A DNA stretch of 51,146 nucleotides from positions 1 through 51,146 of the forward strand of contig JAFIEX010000004.1 in assembly GCA_020832365.1 (NCBI GenBank), in the 5' to 3' direction. How positions within the stretch are numbered: the first letter of the stretch is position 1; every line of letters begins with the position of its first letter. This document shows, piece by piece, positions 26,401 to 35,385 of the stretch. Origin of the DNA: Crocinitomicaceae bacterium (GTDB lineage Bacteria; Bacteroidota; Bacteroidia; Flavobacteriales_D; Crocinitomicaceae). Below the pieces are notes generated by a model. That model saw only the letters and a list, made by a program, of their open reading frames with translations. It had not been told where the DNA came from and did no database searches. The position numbers were made by a program, and so were the translations under genes.

Positions 26401-29128
26401 CTAAAGCAGCATTTGTTTTTTCTAAAGCGCCAGAAAAATTCTCATCTGAACGCATTGCTTTAGCTTGATCGATTAATTCACTAAACGCAGCCGCTTGATT
26501 TTGAGAGGCTTGAAGCGCCTTTTGTTTTCCTTCAATTTCTTTCAATTTTTGTTCAACTTCTGGTGAAGCCATCACTTTCAAAGCAGCATTATAACTATTG
26601 ATTGCATTTTCCCATTCACTGTTTGCAAACGCTACATCACCTTCATTTTTCCATTTATTAAAAGTGTCTAATTCAGCTTTTTTGGTAGTCGCTTCATTTA
26701 ATTTTTCAGCAGCTGGCTTGTTTTGCGCATCTATAGTTAACACATCCTCAAAGGCTTGTATGGCTTTATCGTACGCTCTATTTCCTAAGGCAGTAGTGCC
26801 TTTAGCCAGAAGCGTTTCTATCTGTTTAGATTGGTCTTGAGCTGCCAGTGCCTCTTGCTCTAATTTTTGAATTTCAGCTATTCTGCTCGTTGCATAGGCG
26901 TCTTCTGCCTTAATTTTAAGGGCTTCTTCATATTTTGAAGGAGCATCAGACCAATTCTGATTATCAAAAGCAGCATCCGCCAATTTAATAGCTTCTTGGT
27001 AAGCCTTTTGAATCGCTTCTTGGGCTTCTTGGTCAGCCAACAACTTTACTTTCTCTTCAATCTTTTGAATTTTAAGCGCAATATTATTGTCTTCTTTGAT
27101 TTTTTGTGCTTCTTCATAAGCGGCTTTTGCAGCTTGCCACTTTTCCTCTTTGAAGAGTTGGTCACCAAGCGCTACTTTTTCTTGCCAAGTTTTTTCAGTA
27201 CCTAGTTGTTCCTCGATTCGCTTTTTAGCATCTATCGCTTTTTGCTCATCAGATTTCAAAGCAATAATGGACTGGTAATCTTTCAAAGCACCAGACCAAT
27301 TCTCATCAGCCTCTTTCTTAGCTGCCTGGGTATATAAATTGGAAATATTCGCTAATAATTCCTGCTCTTTTTGCTGTTTCTCTAATTGTTCTTGAGCGTC
27401 TTTGATGCGTTGCGTTACATGATTATCATCAGGGATTAAATTATTTGCTTCTTCGTATTTAGTAATCGCCTCTTTCCAGTTTTTTTCTTTGAACGAAGCA
27501 TCTGCTTGTTTTACTAAATTATTGAAAGCAGTCATTTGTTCGGCATAAGCTTTTTCTTTTTCAATGGCCGCCACAGCCCTATCTTTTCCTTCAGTGGCTT
27601 CTTTATTAGAGGAAGACAATCCCAAAACCTCTTGGTATTTCGCTAAAGCTTCTTGCCATTTTTTTTGTTCTTCAGCATTTTTTCCTGCCGCTAAAAGGCT
27701 TTCAATTTTCTCTTTTTGAGCCAGTTCGGCCTCCATTTCTTTCAGCTTATCTTGAACACTTTTAATTTGTTCCTTTGGGTAATTCTCATCAGGCTTTATT
27801 TTACTCGCCTTTTGGTAACTTGTTAAGGCGTTATTCCAATCCTCTTTAGACTTTAATTCATCAGCAGATTTAATAGCCGCTTGGTATTCTTCCTCTACCT
27901 TCTTTGCTGCCTCTAATGCAGCAATTTTTTCTTGCGCCAACTTTTTACGTTCTTTTGGGTAAGTTGCAGCACTTTCAAAAGTGATGGCCTCTTGGTACTT
28001 TGCTATGGCCTCTTCAAAATTTTCTTGATCGAAGAATGCGTCAGCAGCAGCGATTGCTTCGTCATATTTACGTTTCTTTTCTTTGGCTTCTTCCTCTGCT
28101 TTTAACTTATTATCCATTTCTTCCAATCGCTTCTTGGGGTGCTGTTCATCTGGATAAAGAAAAAGTGCTCGCTGGTATTTATCTCTGGCTGCTTGCAAAC
28201 TATTTTGATCATAAAATCGATCAGCCATCTCAATGAGTTCATCATACTCCTTTTTCTTCTTTTGTTCTTTAACTATTTTGCGAATTTCATCAATTTGGTC
28301 TAAAGGATAATTTTCACCTGGCTTTTCATCGGCTGCTTCGTAAAATTTATCAATAGCTTTTTCGTAATCCTTATTTTTTTTAAAATTCTCCGCCGCTGCT
28401 ATCAAATTATTATATTTTTCATCGGCTTGTTGGTTCAACAAGGCCTCTTTTCTTTTTGCCTGCAAAATGTCCTCAATTTCTAGTATTCGCGTATTAGGAT
28501 GTGTTTCCATCTCCTTACCTTTGATGGAAATTGCAGCCTCATACTTCTTCAAAGCACCTTCATAGTCTTGCTTATTAAAAGCAGCATCGCCCTCTTGAAT
28601 TAACTTGTTGAATTGTGCATCACCCTCTTTGGCGTCTTTGTCAGCTTTTGCTAATGTTGTTTCAATTTTATCTTTCATCTTTTCATAGACATTCCTATCC
28701 CAGTCCATCACAAGTTTAGTAGGGTGGTAAGTCCATATTACAACAGGTTCTTTATTCAAAAAAGAAAAGTTCGCGTTGGGTCGATCTGCAAAAAGTTCTA
28801 TATCAATTGGAGGAAAAATTCTTCCACCAGAAGGCAAATCTTCTTCATTGATGCCGTTGGCATCAATCTTCATCATTTTGTTAACATAACCAGAAAGAGA
28901 ATACTTTATTTCATAGCTTTGGTTAATCGGCAAGTTCACACTATACTTTCCGTTGGCTGCTGCTGTAGTTGAAAAAACTTCTGAACCTTTAACATAGGCC
29001 GTAACTTTTACTCCACCGAGTTTTTTACCTGTGTCAAAATCTTTTAGCTGGCCCTCGAAAGTAAAATCTTGCGACCAACCAAAACAACTGAATATCAGAA
29101 TAATAACAAAAAATATACTTGTGCGCAT
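23429..29128 (-). CDS. giant secreted TPR-like repeat protein (about 20 units)
   Basis: 1,899-aa exported protein. From ATG 29128 it begins with a signal peptide ending near CFGWSQ, then a carboxypeptidase-regulatory-like beta domain (about 22-110: DFDTGKKLGGVKVTAY). About 20 tandem units of roughly 60 residues follow (about 172-1355), each with the pattern AxxxADxxFxxxxWxxAxxxYxxAxxxxPxxxYPxxxI, a TPR-like helical pair plus a charged linker helix. The C-terminal 540 residues are mostly coiled-coil, ending in a basic beta stretch (GRGDVYLRIQNRN) with no T9SS sorting signal. Likely a periplasmic or envelope scaffold; function is not known. A TTG start at 29140 was rejected. The 3' end overlaps apbE by 26 bp. 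Confidence 0.85.
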   Translation of the reverse strand: MRTSIFFVIILIFSCFGWSQDFTFEGQLKDFDTGKKLGGVKVTAYVKGSEVFSTTAAANGKYSVNLPINQSYEIKYSLSGYVNKMMKIDANGINEEDLPSGGRIFPPIDIELFADRPNANFSFLNKEPVVIWTYHPTKLVMDWDRNVYEKMKDKIETTLAKADKDAKEGDAQFNKLIQEGDAAFNKQDYEGALKKYEAAISIKGKEMETHPNTRILEIEDILQAKRKEALLNQQADEKYNNLIAAAENFKKNKDYEKAIDKFYEAADEKPGENYPLDQIDEIRKIVKEQKKKKEYDELIEMADRFYDQNSLQAARDKYQRALFLYPDEQHPKKRLEEMDNKLKAEEEAKEKKRKYDEAIAAADAFFDQENFEEAIAKYQEAITFESAATYPKERKKLAQEKIAALEAAKKVEEEYQAAIKSADELKSKEDWNNALTSYQKASKIKPDENYPKEQIKSVQDKLKEMEAELAQKEKIESLLAAGKNAEEQKKWQEALAKYQEVLGLSSSNKEATEGKDRAVAAIEKEKAYAEQMTAFNNLVKQADASFKEKNWKEAITKYEEANNLIPDDNHVTQRIKDAQEQLEKQQKEQELLANISNLYTQAAKKEADENWSGALKDYQSIIALKSDEQKAIDAKKRIEEQLGTEKTWQEKVALGDQLFKEEKWQAAKAAYEEAQKIKEDNNIALKIQKIEEKVKLLADQEAQEAIQKAYQEAIKLADAAFDNQNWSDAPSKYEEALKIKAEDAYATSRIAEIQKLEQEALAAQDQSKQIETLLAKGTTALGNRAYDKAIQAFEDVLTIDAQNKPAAEKLNEATTKKAELDTFNKWKNEGDVAFANSEWENAINSYNAALKVMASPEVEQKLKEIEGKQKALQASQNQAAAFSELIDQAKAMRSDENFSGALEKTNAALAIQPGNEEAKTLKKELEFELEILVKEKAAREKFANAMQLGKDLLAKEEYKDAVDAFDEALKYIMNDKDAIDLRQEAYQKYEANKEREAQFEATMKNAKLKKIAEEFDEALALFEKAKKIKPNDAKPQKEIDEINALIADKEKSEEEKRLQQEIRKKYKDLIQAADALADRFELEEALKTYKEASDVLPEEKYPKGRMKALQDELDKRQKEQNLEQNYEKAIAKADAAMEQENWMLAKSEYESALKLKPEETYPQNQIEKLKDKLAEFEQKEKDQKFLTLVKSGKTKLDEENYADALSDFEAAIVIKPTDEYANQKVDEIKSIINDLALQQKSQQEQQAQFDKILAAADELFNAENYLNARDKYEEALKVIPNNAYALRKRDESVERAEELERSADDERYKKIVDKADEYFEEESYDEALGLYQRALGLRAADPYPKMRIERIEQILNPAMVQNVTLEDLGERIDGSIIDGAALLQQADRDRQAMQKADILSRVTSNEENFERLNLSDNEQRLASQSEVERIKNLRTNADFENTVTQQQTAIAVSTDLFRIADQKLQENTFENAELLRANEQIVYMLDDYEQLNRAASTKHLANADRVDDLQLKANQISREQGEIARDVTLNNANQIVVTVDQLNNDAERAVVMRKQNETVIDDINNFYISETFNATEDNYRKIQGLSQDVQDAALQELISNQEKSLTHNEIQSRIMNVKEKLTDQQIRENQELITASLEIDQIVNEAQLQYLSTLEGKDEGRWQNVDAVDGMFIADANNKSDLLNRKTENIRGNMQHFEDVRAGIEQGNMGMEDDLLALRLELDRQEDDIARRARLISESNAEKLLINKTKVADAEDALKATGSSRAVIAGENHQVIDKQGGDLDAKSRDKGLAHQTQSQKTQVLLADLMTNKVAFTEAVANTLGAEFPEGVSQENFVKRDAKGLPLQITTRRIVVQNGRGDVYLRIQNRNLITYSKNGRPITETAWIKETENAKLQKHY

Positions 29129-29239
29129 CAACTTCTCCAACGTAATCTTAAGTAGTTGGTTACGAAAATCGTACCATTAACTCTTGTTTAGCTGTCAAAT
29201 ATCGTGAAAATAACTGTAAATTCGATATTTTTTTTCAAC

Positions 29240-30385
29240 ATGATTACATTCGACAAATTAAGTTTTTGGGAAAAAGATACCTACACAGCAGAAGCTGATT
29301 TTTTAATAGTTGGCGCAGGCTTAGTTGGCTATTCTACAGCACTATCTTTAAGAGCGCGTTACCCTCATGCCAAAATAACCATTTTGGAGCGTGGTTATCT
29401 ACCCTCAGGTGCCAGCACAAAGAATGCGGGTTTTGCCTGCTTTGGTAGTCCTTCAGAGTTACTAGACGATTTGGAAAAAATGTCAGAAAATGAAGTGCTT
29501 AGTATTCTGCAAAAACGTTGGGATGGATTGCAAATTTTAAGGTCAAGGCTAGGAGATGCGGCAATTGATTTTCAAGAAAATGCTTCTTTCGAGCTCTTCC
29601 GGGAAGGTGAAAAGTATGAATTAGAAAAAACCTTATCACAAATTGATTTTCTAAATTCCTTTGTTGAGCAGGCAATTGGAACAAAAAACACTTTTGAAAA
29701 GGTTACGCCCCAGTTATTCCCATTTGGTGGTGTTGCCGGGGTTTTGAAAAACAATTATGAAGGTCAAATTCATACAGGCAAAATGATGCAGAAACTCTAT
29801 CAGCTGGTCATTTCCAACAACATCAATGTTCTTTTCAATATTTCTGTTACCCATTGGGAAGACACCGACACGATGGTAAATATTTTCACTAATCATGGAT
29901 TGTTGAAAACTAAAAAACTTATGATATGCACCAATGGACTCGTGACAAACATGATTCCATCGCTTCCTGTTCAGCCAGCCCGAGCGCAAGTATTAATCAC
30001 CAAACCACTTGATAAACTCAATTGGAAAGGCACTTTTCATTATGACAAGGGCTATTATTATTTTAGAAATATCAATAATAGGATATTGCTAGGCGGAGGC
30101 AGAAATTTAGACTTCGAAGGTGAAACAACGACTGCCTTTGATAACACTGATTTAATTCAAAATGCTTTAACCGATTTACTTGAGCAAGTTATTTCTCCCA
30201 AGACAAATGTGGAAATCGATTATTTTTGGAGCGGCATAATGGGAGTAGGTAACTCAAAAGCACCTTTGGTTGAATCAGTTAGCCCAAGTGTGTTTGTCGG
30301 TGTCCGTATGGGTGGCATGGGTGTTGCTATGGGAAGCAAGATTGGCGAAGAGCTTGCTGAGCTTGTTGCCGCAACTCAGCCATAA
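29240..30385 (+). CDS. FAD-dependent amino acid/glycine oxidase-type oxidoreductase (DAO family)
   Basis: 381-aa flavoprotein. The dinucleotide-binding motif is LIVGAGLVGYSTALSLRARY, followed by ILERGYLPSGASTKNAGFAC, the FAD-linked pattern of the DAO family, and near the C-terminus IMGVGNSKAPLVE and GVRMGGMGVAMGSKIGEELA. It oxidises an amine or hydroxy-acid substrate that cannot be named. The ATG at 29240 was chosen; an in-frame GTG at 29204 would add 12 residues rich in phenylalanine. It is divergent from the giant TPR gene and followed by comB 52 bp later. Confidence 0.85.
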   Translation: MITFDKLSFWEKDTYTAEADFLIVGAGLVGYSTALSLRARYPHAKITILERGYLPSGASTKNAGFACFGSPSELLDDLEKMSENEVLSILQKRWDGLQILRSRLGDAAIDFQENASFELFREGEKYELEKTLSQIDFLNSFVEQAIGTKNTFEKVTPQLFPFGGVAGVLKNNYEGQIHTGKMMQKLYQLVISNNINVLFNISVTHWEDTDTMVNIFTNHGLLKTKKLMICTNGLVTNMIPSLPVQPARAQVLITKPLDKLNWKGTFHYDKGYYYFRNINNRILLGGGRNLDFEGETTTAFDNTDLIQNALTDLLEQVISPKTNVEIDYFWSGIMGVGNSKAPLVESVSPSVFVGVRMGGMGVAMGSKIGEELAELVAATQP

Positions 30386-30437
30386 GTAAATTGAATTGAT
30401 CTACTAAGGATTACGATGGTATTATTAATTTTGGCAA

Positions 30438-31157
30438 ATGGAAAAGAAGTTAATTGAAGTTTGTTTTACACCGAAAGAATACAACTATTTCAAAGATAAA
30501 TTCGATGTTGTAGTTGTCATTGATGTTTTACGCGCTACCTCTGCAATATGTTCGGCTTTTGCGAATGGCGTGAAGGCGGTTATACCTGTTGAAACGATTG
30601 AAGAGGCCAGAGCATATCAAAATAAAGGATATTTAGTTGGTGCAGAAAGAAATGGCGAAATTGTTGATGGCTTCGATTTTGGGAATTCACCATTTAGCTA
30701 CTTGAACCCTAAGTTAAAAGGAGAAGAAGTTGTTTTATCAACTACTAATGGAACAAGAGCAATACAAATGGCAGTGGGAGCTCCTCACGTTTTAATCGCC
30801 TCTTTAATCAATGCAGAAGCTATCATTCAAAAAGTGGCAAAATTGAATAAAAACACTGTTTGTTTATGTTCGGGGTGGAAAGATAACTTTAATTTAGAAG
30901 ATACCATTTGCGCTGGTATGATTGCCGAAGGCTTGATGAGAAACCACTCCTTTACTTCCAATGAAGACAGCACAATTGCTGCAAAATACCTCTATTTATC
31001 TGCCAAAGACAATTATTTTGGATTCTTAAAGTCTAGTTCACATAGAAGACGTTTAAAACGCTTAAATTTGAACGAAGACATTAAATATTGTTTGAATCCA
31101 AATCAATTAGATCTCGTTCCTGCACTTAAAGGCACGAAGATTGTTTTGGATTCCTAA
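30438..31157 (+). CDS. comB: 2-phosphosulfolactate phosphatase family protein
   Basis: 239-aa ComB-family phosphatase. Signatures: VVVIDVLRATSAICSAFANG, EVVLSTTNGTRAIQMAVGA, LCSGWKDNFNLEDTICAG. In methanogens ComB removes phosphate from 2-phosphosulfolactate for coenzyme M; in bacteria the physiological role is less clear and may concern sulfolactate or related sulfonates. No other gene of that pathway is recognised in the window. A TAATTTTG -7-like element lies just 4 nt upstream of the ATG, which would give a near-leaderless message, but the -33 part is not evident. Confidence 0.88.
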   Translation: MEKKLIEVCFTPKEYNYFKDKFDVVVVIDVLRATSAICSAFANGVKAVIPVETIEEARAYQNKGYLVGAERNGEIVDGFDFGNSPFSYLNPKLKGEEVVLSTTNGTRAIQMAVGAPHVLIASLINAEAIIQKVAKLNKNTVCLCSGWKDNFNLEDTICAGMIAEGLMRNHSFTSNEDSTIAAKYLYLSAKDNYFGFLKSSSHRRRLKRLNLNEDIKYCLNPNQLDLVPALKGTKIVLDS

Positions 31158-31167
31158 AATTGGAATT

Positions 31168-33123
31168 ATGAAGCATTACATTTTACTTAGCGTATTTTTA
31201 CTATCCTTTTTCTCCTTCGCAGGAAAGACACCAAAAGACACAAGTAAAGTTGAATTTATCCAAGCCTATTTTAATGGGAAATCGGACCATAGTTATGCCT
31301 TGCCGGGAAACGAATCCAAAGACCAATGGGATATGATTCAAGTCATTGTGGACCTAATCAATAGCGCCAAATATTCCGTTGATTTAGTTGCCTACGACTT
31401 ACAAAACATGCGTGTTGGATCCGCTTTGGCAGATGCTAAAAGAAGAGGTTGCCGTGTAAGGGTCATTACAGACATCATACATCGCGAACATGCCCCAAGA
31501 TTTAATATACCCATGTGGGATACGCTAAGAAGTGCAGGGATAATTAGTTTTGATGACGCAGGAACCATTTATTGGCCTGATGGAAGAATAGAAGCGCTAC
31601 CTAAGAAACTTCCTAATTCGGGTGCTAATTTACACCATAAATTTGCGGTGATTGATAAACTAAGCGATGACCCTGATGATTATTACGTTTGGACAGGAAC
31701 AATGAACCTGACCTATACAGGAAATTGGAATACCAATGCGACACTGCTCATTAAAGATTCAGGAATAGCAGATGCTTATTTTGAAGAATTTGAACAGATG
31801 TGGGGAAGTAATACAGCTACACCTGACCCGAAGAAAGCCAGGTTTCATAAGGACAAAAAAAACGTGAGCAATAATTTACATTACATCAACGATATCAAAG
31901 TTGAAGTTTATTTTTCTCCAATGGATAGAGAAAAAACAAAGCCAAGCATTTCTGAAAGAGTGACCTACTTGATTAATAATTATTGTAAACACGATGCAAG
32001 ATTTATCGCTTTTGCTATCAGCCCAAACATCGCTATCAGCGAAGCGCTATTGAGACGCTCTGCAAGAGGTGAAATAAGTCTTTTTGGTGTAATTGACCCA
32101 GCCTTTTATGCCCGATACCGCAAGAACAACGATGTTTGGGCAAGGCCTGAATCCACATTTGGAAATCGTATGATTTTACCCGGTAAAGAAGTTCGTAAAC
32201 TACACTCTAAAACACTTTTGTTAGATGCCGAGTATCCTTACGATAATGATCATGTACCCGTAACAATAACAGGCTCTTATAATTTCTCCCTAGCTGCGGA
32301 AAATGTGAACGATGAAAATATTTTGATTATTTACGATAAGAAAATCACCAATCAATATTACCAAGACTTTATGGGGATCATGTCACGAGCTAAAGGAGAA
32401 ACTTTTCATCATTATCCCGAAGTAGATACCTCCGTATGGTATGATTTCTTTAGAATAAATGAGTCTGGAATAATTGATGTTGAGCTAGCCACTAATTTTC
32501 GATATCCGATTAGTTTATTAGGCGTAGATGCACCAAGAAGGTGGGGCGGACACAAAGATACTACCTACTTTTATTCCGAGGAAGCTAAGTCCTTTCTGAA
32601 AGATTTATTAAAAGATAAATCCTTAAGAATTGTAGGTGTTGATGGGGAAGGCCCTTTTCACAAGTACGGAAAGTATAACGCTTATATCCTTGCTAAGGAT
32701 AAAAATGGTAATATCATCCACATAAATCGAGAGATGATTCGTCAGGGCTATGCGAAACATTCGAGTTATTACAAACAAAACAAAGACTCTATTGCGGTAT
32801 TTCAAGAATTGGAAAGTGCTGCCTATGATGCTCGTGTCGGTATGTGGCAACAACCACATATGGTTGGACAGAAAGTGCAAACCTCAGATGCTGCATTTTT
32901 AGAAAATCTTTTCCCTTTAAATATCAATACTGCAACACAGAGAGAATTAGAATTTTTGCCAACAGTAGGCCCAGGCAGAGCACAAATCATTTTGGAGTAT
33001 CGAGAGAAAAAAGGTGGGTTCAAAAAACTAGAGGATTTAGAACGCATTAAAGGAATAGGCCCTGCTACTTTGGAAAAGTTGAAACCATTGATTATTTTCG
33101 AAGACCCTGTTGAGGGGCATTAG
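31168..33123 (+). CDS. secreted phospholipase D-like / thermonuclease / HhH fusion protein
   Basis: 651-aa exported protein with three parts. Signal peptide (MKHYILLSVFLLSFFSFAG). A PLD-superfamily domain pair with H-x-K motifs HHKFAVIDK (about residue 155) and HSKTLLLDA (about 345). A staphylococcal nuclease-like domain (about 432-563) with LLGVDAPRRWG, GPFHKYGKYNAYILAK and ARVGMW. A C-terminal ComEA-type helix-hairpin-helix pair (about 586-645), NINTATQRELEFLPTVGPGR and IKGIGPATLEKL, that should bind DNA. Together it looks like an extracellular or periplasmic nuclease that holds DNA. Start ATG 31168; the TTG at 31141 is rejected. Its 3' end overlaps the convergent bioF end by 32 bp. Confidence 0.88.
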   Translation: MKHYILLSVFLLSFFSFAGKTPKDTSKVEFIQAYFNGKSDHSYALPGNESKDQWDMIQVIVDLINSAKYSVDLVAYDLQNMRVGSALADAKRRGCRVRVITDIIHREHAPRFNIPMWDTLRSAGIISFDDAGTIYWPDGRIEALPKKLPNSGANLHHKFAVIDKLSDDPDDYYVWTGTMNLTYTGNWNTNATLLIKDSGIADAYFEEFEQMWGSNTATPDPKKARFHKDKKNVSNNLHYINDIKVEVYFSPMDREKTKPSISERVTYLINNYCKHDARFIAFAISPNIAISEALLRRSARGEISLFGVIDPAFYARYRKNNDVWARPESTFGNRMILPGKEVRKLHSKTLLLDAEYPYDNDHVPVTITGSYNFSLAAENVNDENILIIYDKKITNQYYQDFMGIMSRAKGETFHHYPEVDTSVWYDFFRINESGIIDVELATNFRYPISLLGVDAPRRWGGHKDTTYFYSEEAKSFLKDLLKDKSLRIVGVDGEGPFHKYGKYNAYILAKDKNGNIIHINREMIRQGYAKHSSYYKQNKDSIAVFQELESAAYDARVGMWQQPHMVGQKVQTSDAAFLENLFPLNINTATQRELEFLPTVGPGRAQIILEYREKKGGFKKLEDLERIKGIGPATLEKLKPLIIFEDPVEGH

Positions 33124-34219
33124 TCAAAACGGAATTTATAATTTGTACACAGCGTGAAATGTCTTTTTTCTGCTGATTGGCGTGTATTGAAATCCTTAAA
33201 CACTCCTCCCCTTTTGGGACAGTTGGCGGATAAATTGCCTTACAAGCAAAGCCATTATGAAAAAGCTCCTGCTCTACACTTCTAAGAATTGTAATATTCT
33301 CAAAAGCAATTCTTTGAATGGGTGACTCATTCGCACTCCTTAAAAAAAACTCTCCCAAATGCTCCCTCACTTCTTGACGAAAAAATCTAATATTTGAATG
33401 GAGCTTTTCCATTTCTGAAATGATATTTTCCGGAACTAAAACCTCTGGAAGTTGCTTAATAAGGTCAACTGGAAGGGCAGTAGTATAGATAAATGGGCGA
33501 GAAAAATTAATCAAATAAGATTTCAACGTTTCGCTTCCCAAGACACATGCACCATGTAAACCGAATGCTTTTCCAAAGGTTACCACTTTAATATCCGCTT
33601 CTTGACAAGAGAAAATCCCGCTACCATAAATACCAGCAACACCTGCACTGTGTGCTTCATCTGCAATCAGTGTAAAATCAAACTCGTCTTTTAGGGGTAA
33701 CAATTCATTTTTATTACAAAAATTACCATGCATGGAATAAAGTCCTTCCACAACCACAAAGACGTTTTTTACAGTTCTATGTTTGAATAATAAGCGCTTG
33801 AGGTCTTGAAAATCATTGTGTTTGAATTTAAAAGCCGTTGCATTTGATAATCTAATTCCGTCCTTAATACTTGCATGAGACAAAGCATCAAACAACACTA
33901 TATCTCCTTTCTGAAACAGAGCGCTCATTAATCCAGTATTCGCTGAATAACCACTATTAAATATTAAGGCTGCTGAGAATCCGAAATAATTAGCAAGATG
34001 CTGCTCTGCCAAATCAAAGAACTGAGCATTACCAAAAATAAGCCTGGAACTTCCTGCCTGCTGCTGAAAAACAAATGGTTTGGCTTGAGCTGCAAGCCCG
34101 AGATAATCATTACTACTAAAATCAACTAAATGTTTAAAATCATTGAGTTGACGGAGATGACCTTCTTTCTGCCTACTTAGTAGTTTTTCCTGAAGAAAAT
34201 GATCTAAGTTGCTGTTCAT
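33092..34219 (-). CDS. bioF: 8-amino-7-oxononanoate synthase (alpha-oxoamine synthase family)
   Basis: 375-aa PLP enzyme joining pimeloyl thioester and alanine in biotin synthesis. Motifs: FSSNDYLGLA, FNSGYSANTGLMSAL, DALSHASIKDG, IADEAHSAGVAGIYG and the PLP lysine in VTFGKAFGLHGACVLG. The ATG overlaps the bioB stop by one base (TAATGA), strong evidence for a bioB-bioF operon, which decides against other oxoamine synthases such as a sulfonolipid enzyme. No other bio gene lies in the window. Confidence 0.88.
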   Translation of the reverse strand: MNSNLDHFLQEKLLSRQKEGHLRQLNDFKHLVDFSSNDYLGLAAQAKPFVFQQQAGSSRLIFGNAQFFDLAEQHLANYFGFSAALIFNSGYSANTGLMSALFQKGDIVLFDALSHASIKDGIRLSNATAFKFKHNDFQDLKRLLFKHRTVKNVFVVVEGLYSMHGNFCNKNELLPLKDEFDFTLIADEAHSAGVAGIYGSGIFSCQEADIKVVTFGKAFGLHGACVLGSETLKSYLINFSRPFIYTTALPVDLIKQLPEVLVPENIISEMEKLHSNIRFFRQEVREHLGEFFLRSANESPIQRIAFENITILRSVEQELFHNGFACKAIYPPTVPKGEECLRISIHANQQKKDISRCVQIINSVLTNAPQQGLRK

Positions 34220-35334
34220 TATTCATTAACGGTAGTCACTTTTCGAGGTTGAAAATCGCCATTTGCAGGATTAACCGATCTCTTTCCTCTCGCAGCAGCA
34301 AGTTCTGCTTCTCGTTGGGCAGCTTTACGCTTTTTCTCCTCAATGATAGGGTCAGGATTACTTTGCGGCTTTTCACCAGATTCAAAAGGAGCTTTAGGGA
34401 TTAAACCTAAGATATCAAACATCTCTTTATCCTCATTAAACTCAGGGTTAGGTGTCGTCAAAAGTTTATCTCCTGCAAAAATGCTACCTGCACCAGCTAG
34501 AAAACATAAAGCTTGAGCCTCCATGGACATCTTTGTTCTTCCAGCTGATAACCTTACCACCGATTTTGGAAATGCAATCCTCGTTGTGGCGACCATTCTA
34601 ATCATTTCCCATTGCTCTATTGGTTTTTGCTCCTCTAAAGGCGTACCTTCAACAGCAACTAAAGCGTTAATTGGAATAGACTCAGGAGGATTTTCCATTT
34701 GCATGTAACTCAAAAGCATGCCAATTCTATCTTCGACAGCTTCTCCCATACCAATAATTCCACCAGAACAAACAGAAATTCCAGCTTTACGGGCATTATC
34801 AATCGTTTCTAATCGCTGATCATATTCTCTTGTAGAAATAATGTCTTTATAAAATTCCCTTGATGAATCTAAATTGTGGTTATATGCAAATAAGCCTGCA
34901 TTTTTCAAACGTTTGGCTTGATCTTCCGTCATCATTCCGAGTGTACAGCAAACCTCCATATCAAGGTCATTCACTGCTTGCACCATTTCGATTACTTGGT
35001 CAAAATCCCTGTTGTCTCTCACCTCTCTCCAAGCAGCTCCCATACACAATCTAGAAGATCCATTCGCTTTTGCGTTTTTGGCTTGTTCAACAACACTATC
35101 AACTGTCATGAGCTTATGCGCCTCAACATCTGTATGGTAGCGCGCTGCTTGCGGACAATAACCACAATCTTCAGGACATCCACCAGTTTTAATACTTAAT
35201 AGAGAAGACATCTGCACCTCTCTTGGGTCATGGTGCTGTCTGTGCACAGTTGCCGCCTCAAAAACTAGCTCTAAAAGCGGCTTATTATACAATTCTAGTA
35301 ATGCCTCTTTCGTTGAATATTTTGAATTTGTCAT
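34219..35334 (-). CDS. bioB: biotin synthase
   Basis: 371-aa radical SAM enzyme that inserts sulfur into dethiobiotin. The SAM-cluster cysteines are in GGCPEDCGYCPQAARYHT, the second-cluster residues in CCTLGMMTEDQAKRL and CSGGIIGMGEA, and RLSAGRTKMS is the conserved arginine region. The catalytic part ends at about residue 330; the remaining 40 residues are a charged, low-complexity tail (EEKKRKAAQREAELAAARGK), longer than in E. coli. bioF follows with a one-base overlap. Confidence 0.96.
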   Translation of the reverse strand: MTNSKYSTKEALLELYNKPLLELVFEAATVHRQHHDPREVQMSSLLSIKTGGCPEDCGYCPQAARYHTDVEAHKLMTVDSVVEQAKNAKANGSSRLCMGAAWREVRDNRDFDQVIEMVQAVNDLDMEVCCTLGMMTEDQAKRLKNAGLFAYNHNLDSSREFYKDIISTREYDQRLETIDNARKAGISVCSGGIIGMGEAVEDRIGMLLSYMQMENPPESIPINALVAVEGTPLEEQKPIEQWEMIRMVATTRIAFPKSVVRLSAGRTKMSMEAQALCFLAGAGSIFAGDKLLTTPNPEFNEDKEMFDILGLIPKAPFESGEKPQSNPDPIIEEKKRKAAQREAELAAARGKRSVNPANGDFQPRKVTTVNE

Positions 35335-35385
35335 AATCTTCCGTTTAGCGATTGACTAATTTAGTTATTTTTTTTTCAATCGAAA

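Noticed and set aside
23429-29128. Flavinylation motif in the giant TPR protein (target of ApbE)
   Set aside because: No convincing D-x-x-S/T-G-A-T motif was found by eye.
33092-34219. Reading the oxoamine synthase as a sulfonolipid (cysteate) enzyme linked to comB
   Set aside because: One-base overlap with bioB and the usual motifs make bioF far more likely; comB lies on the other strand.
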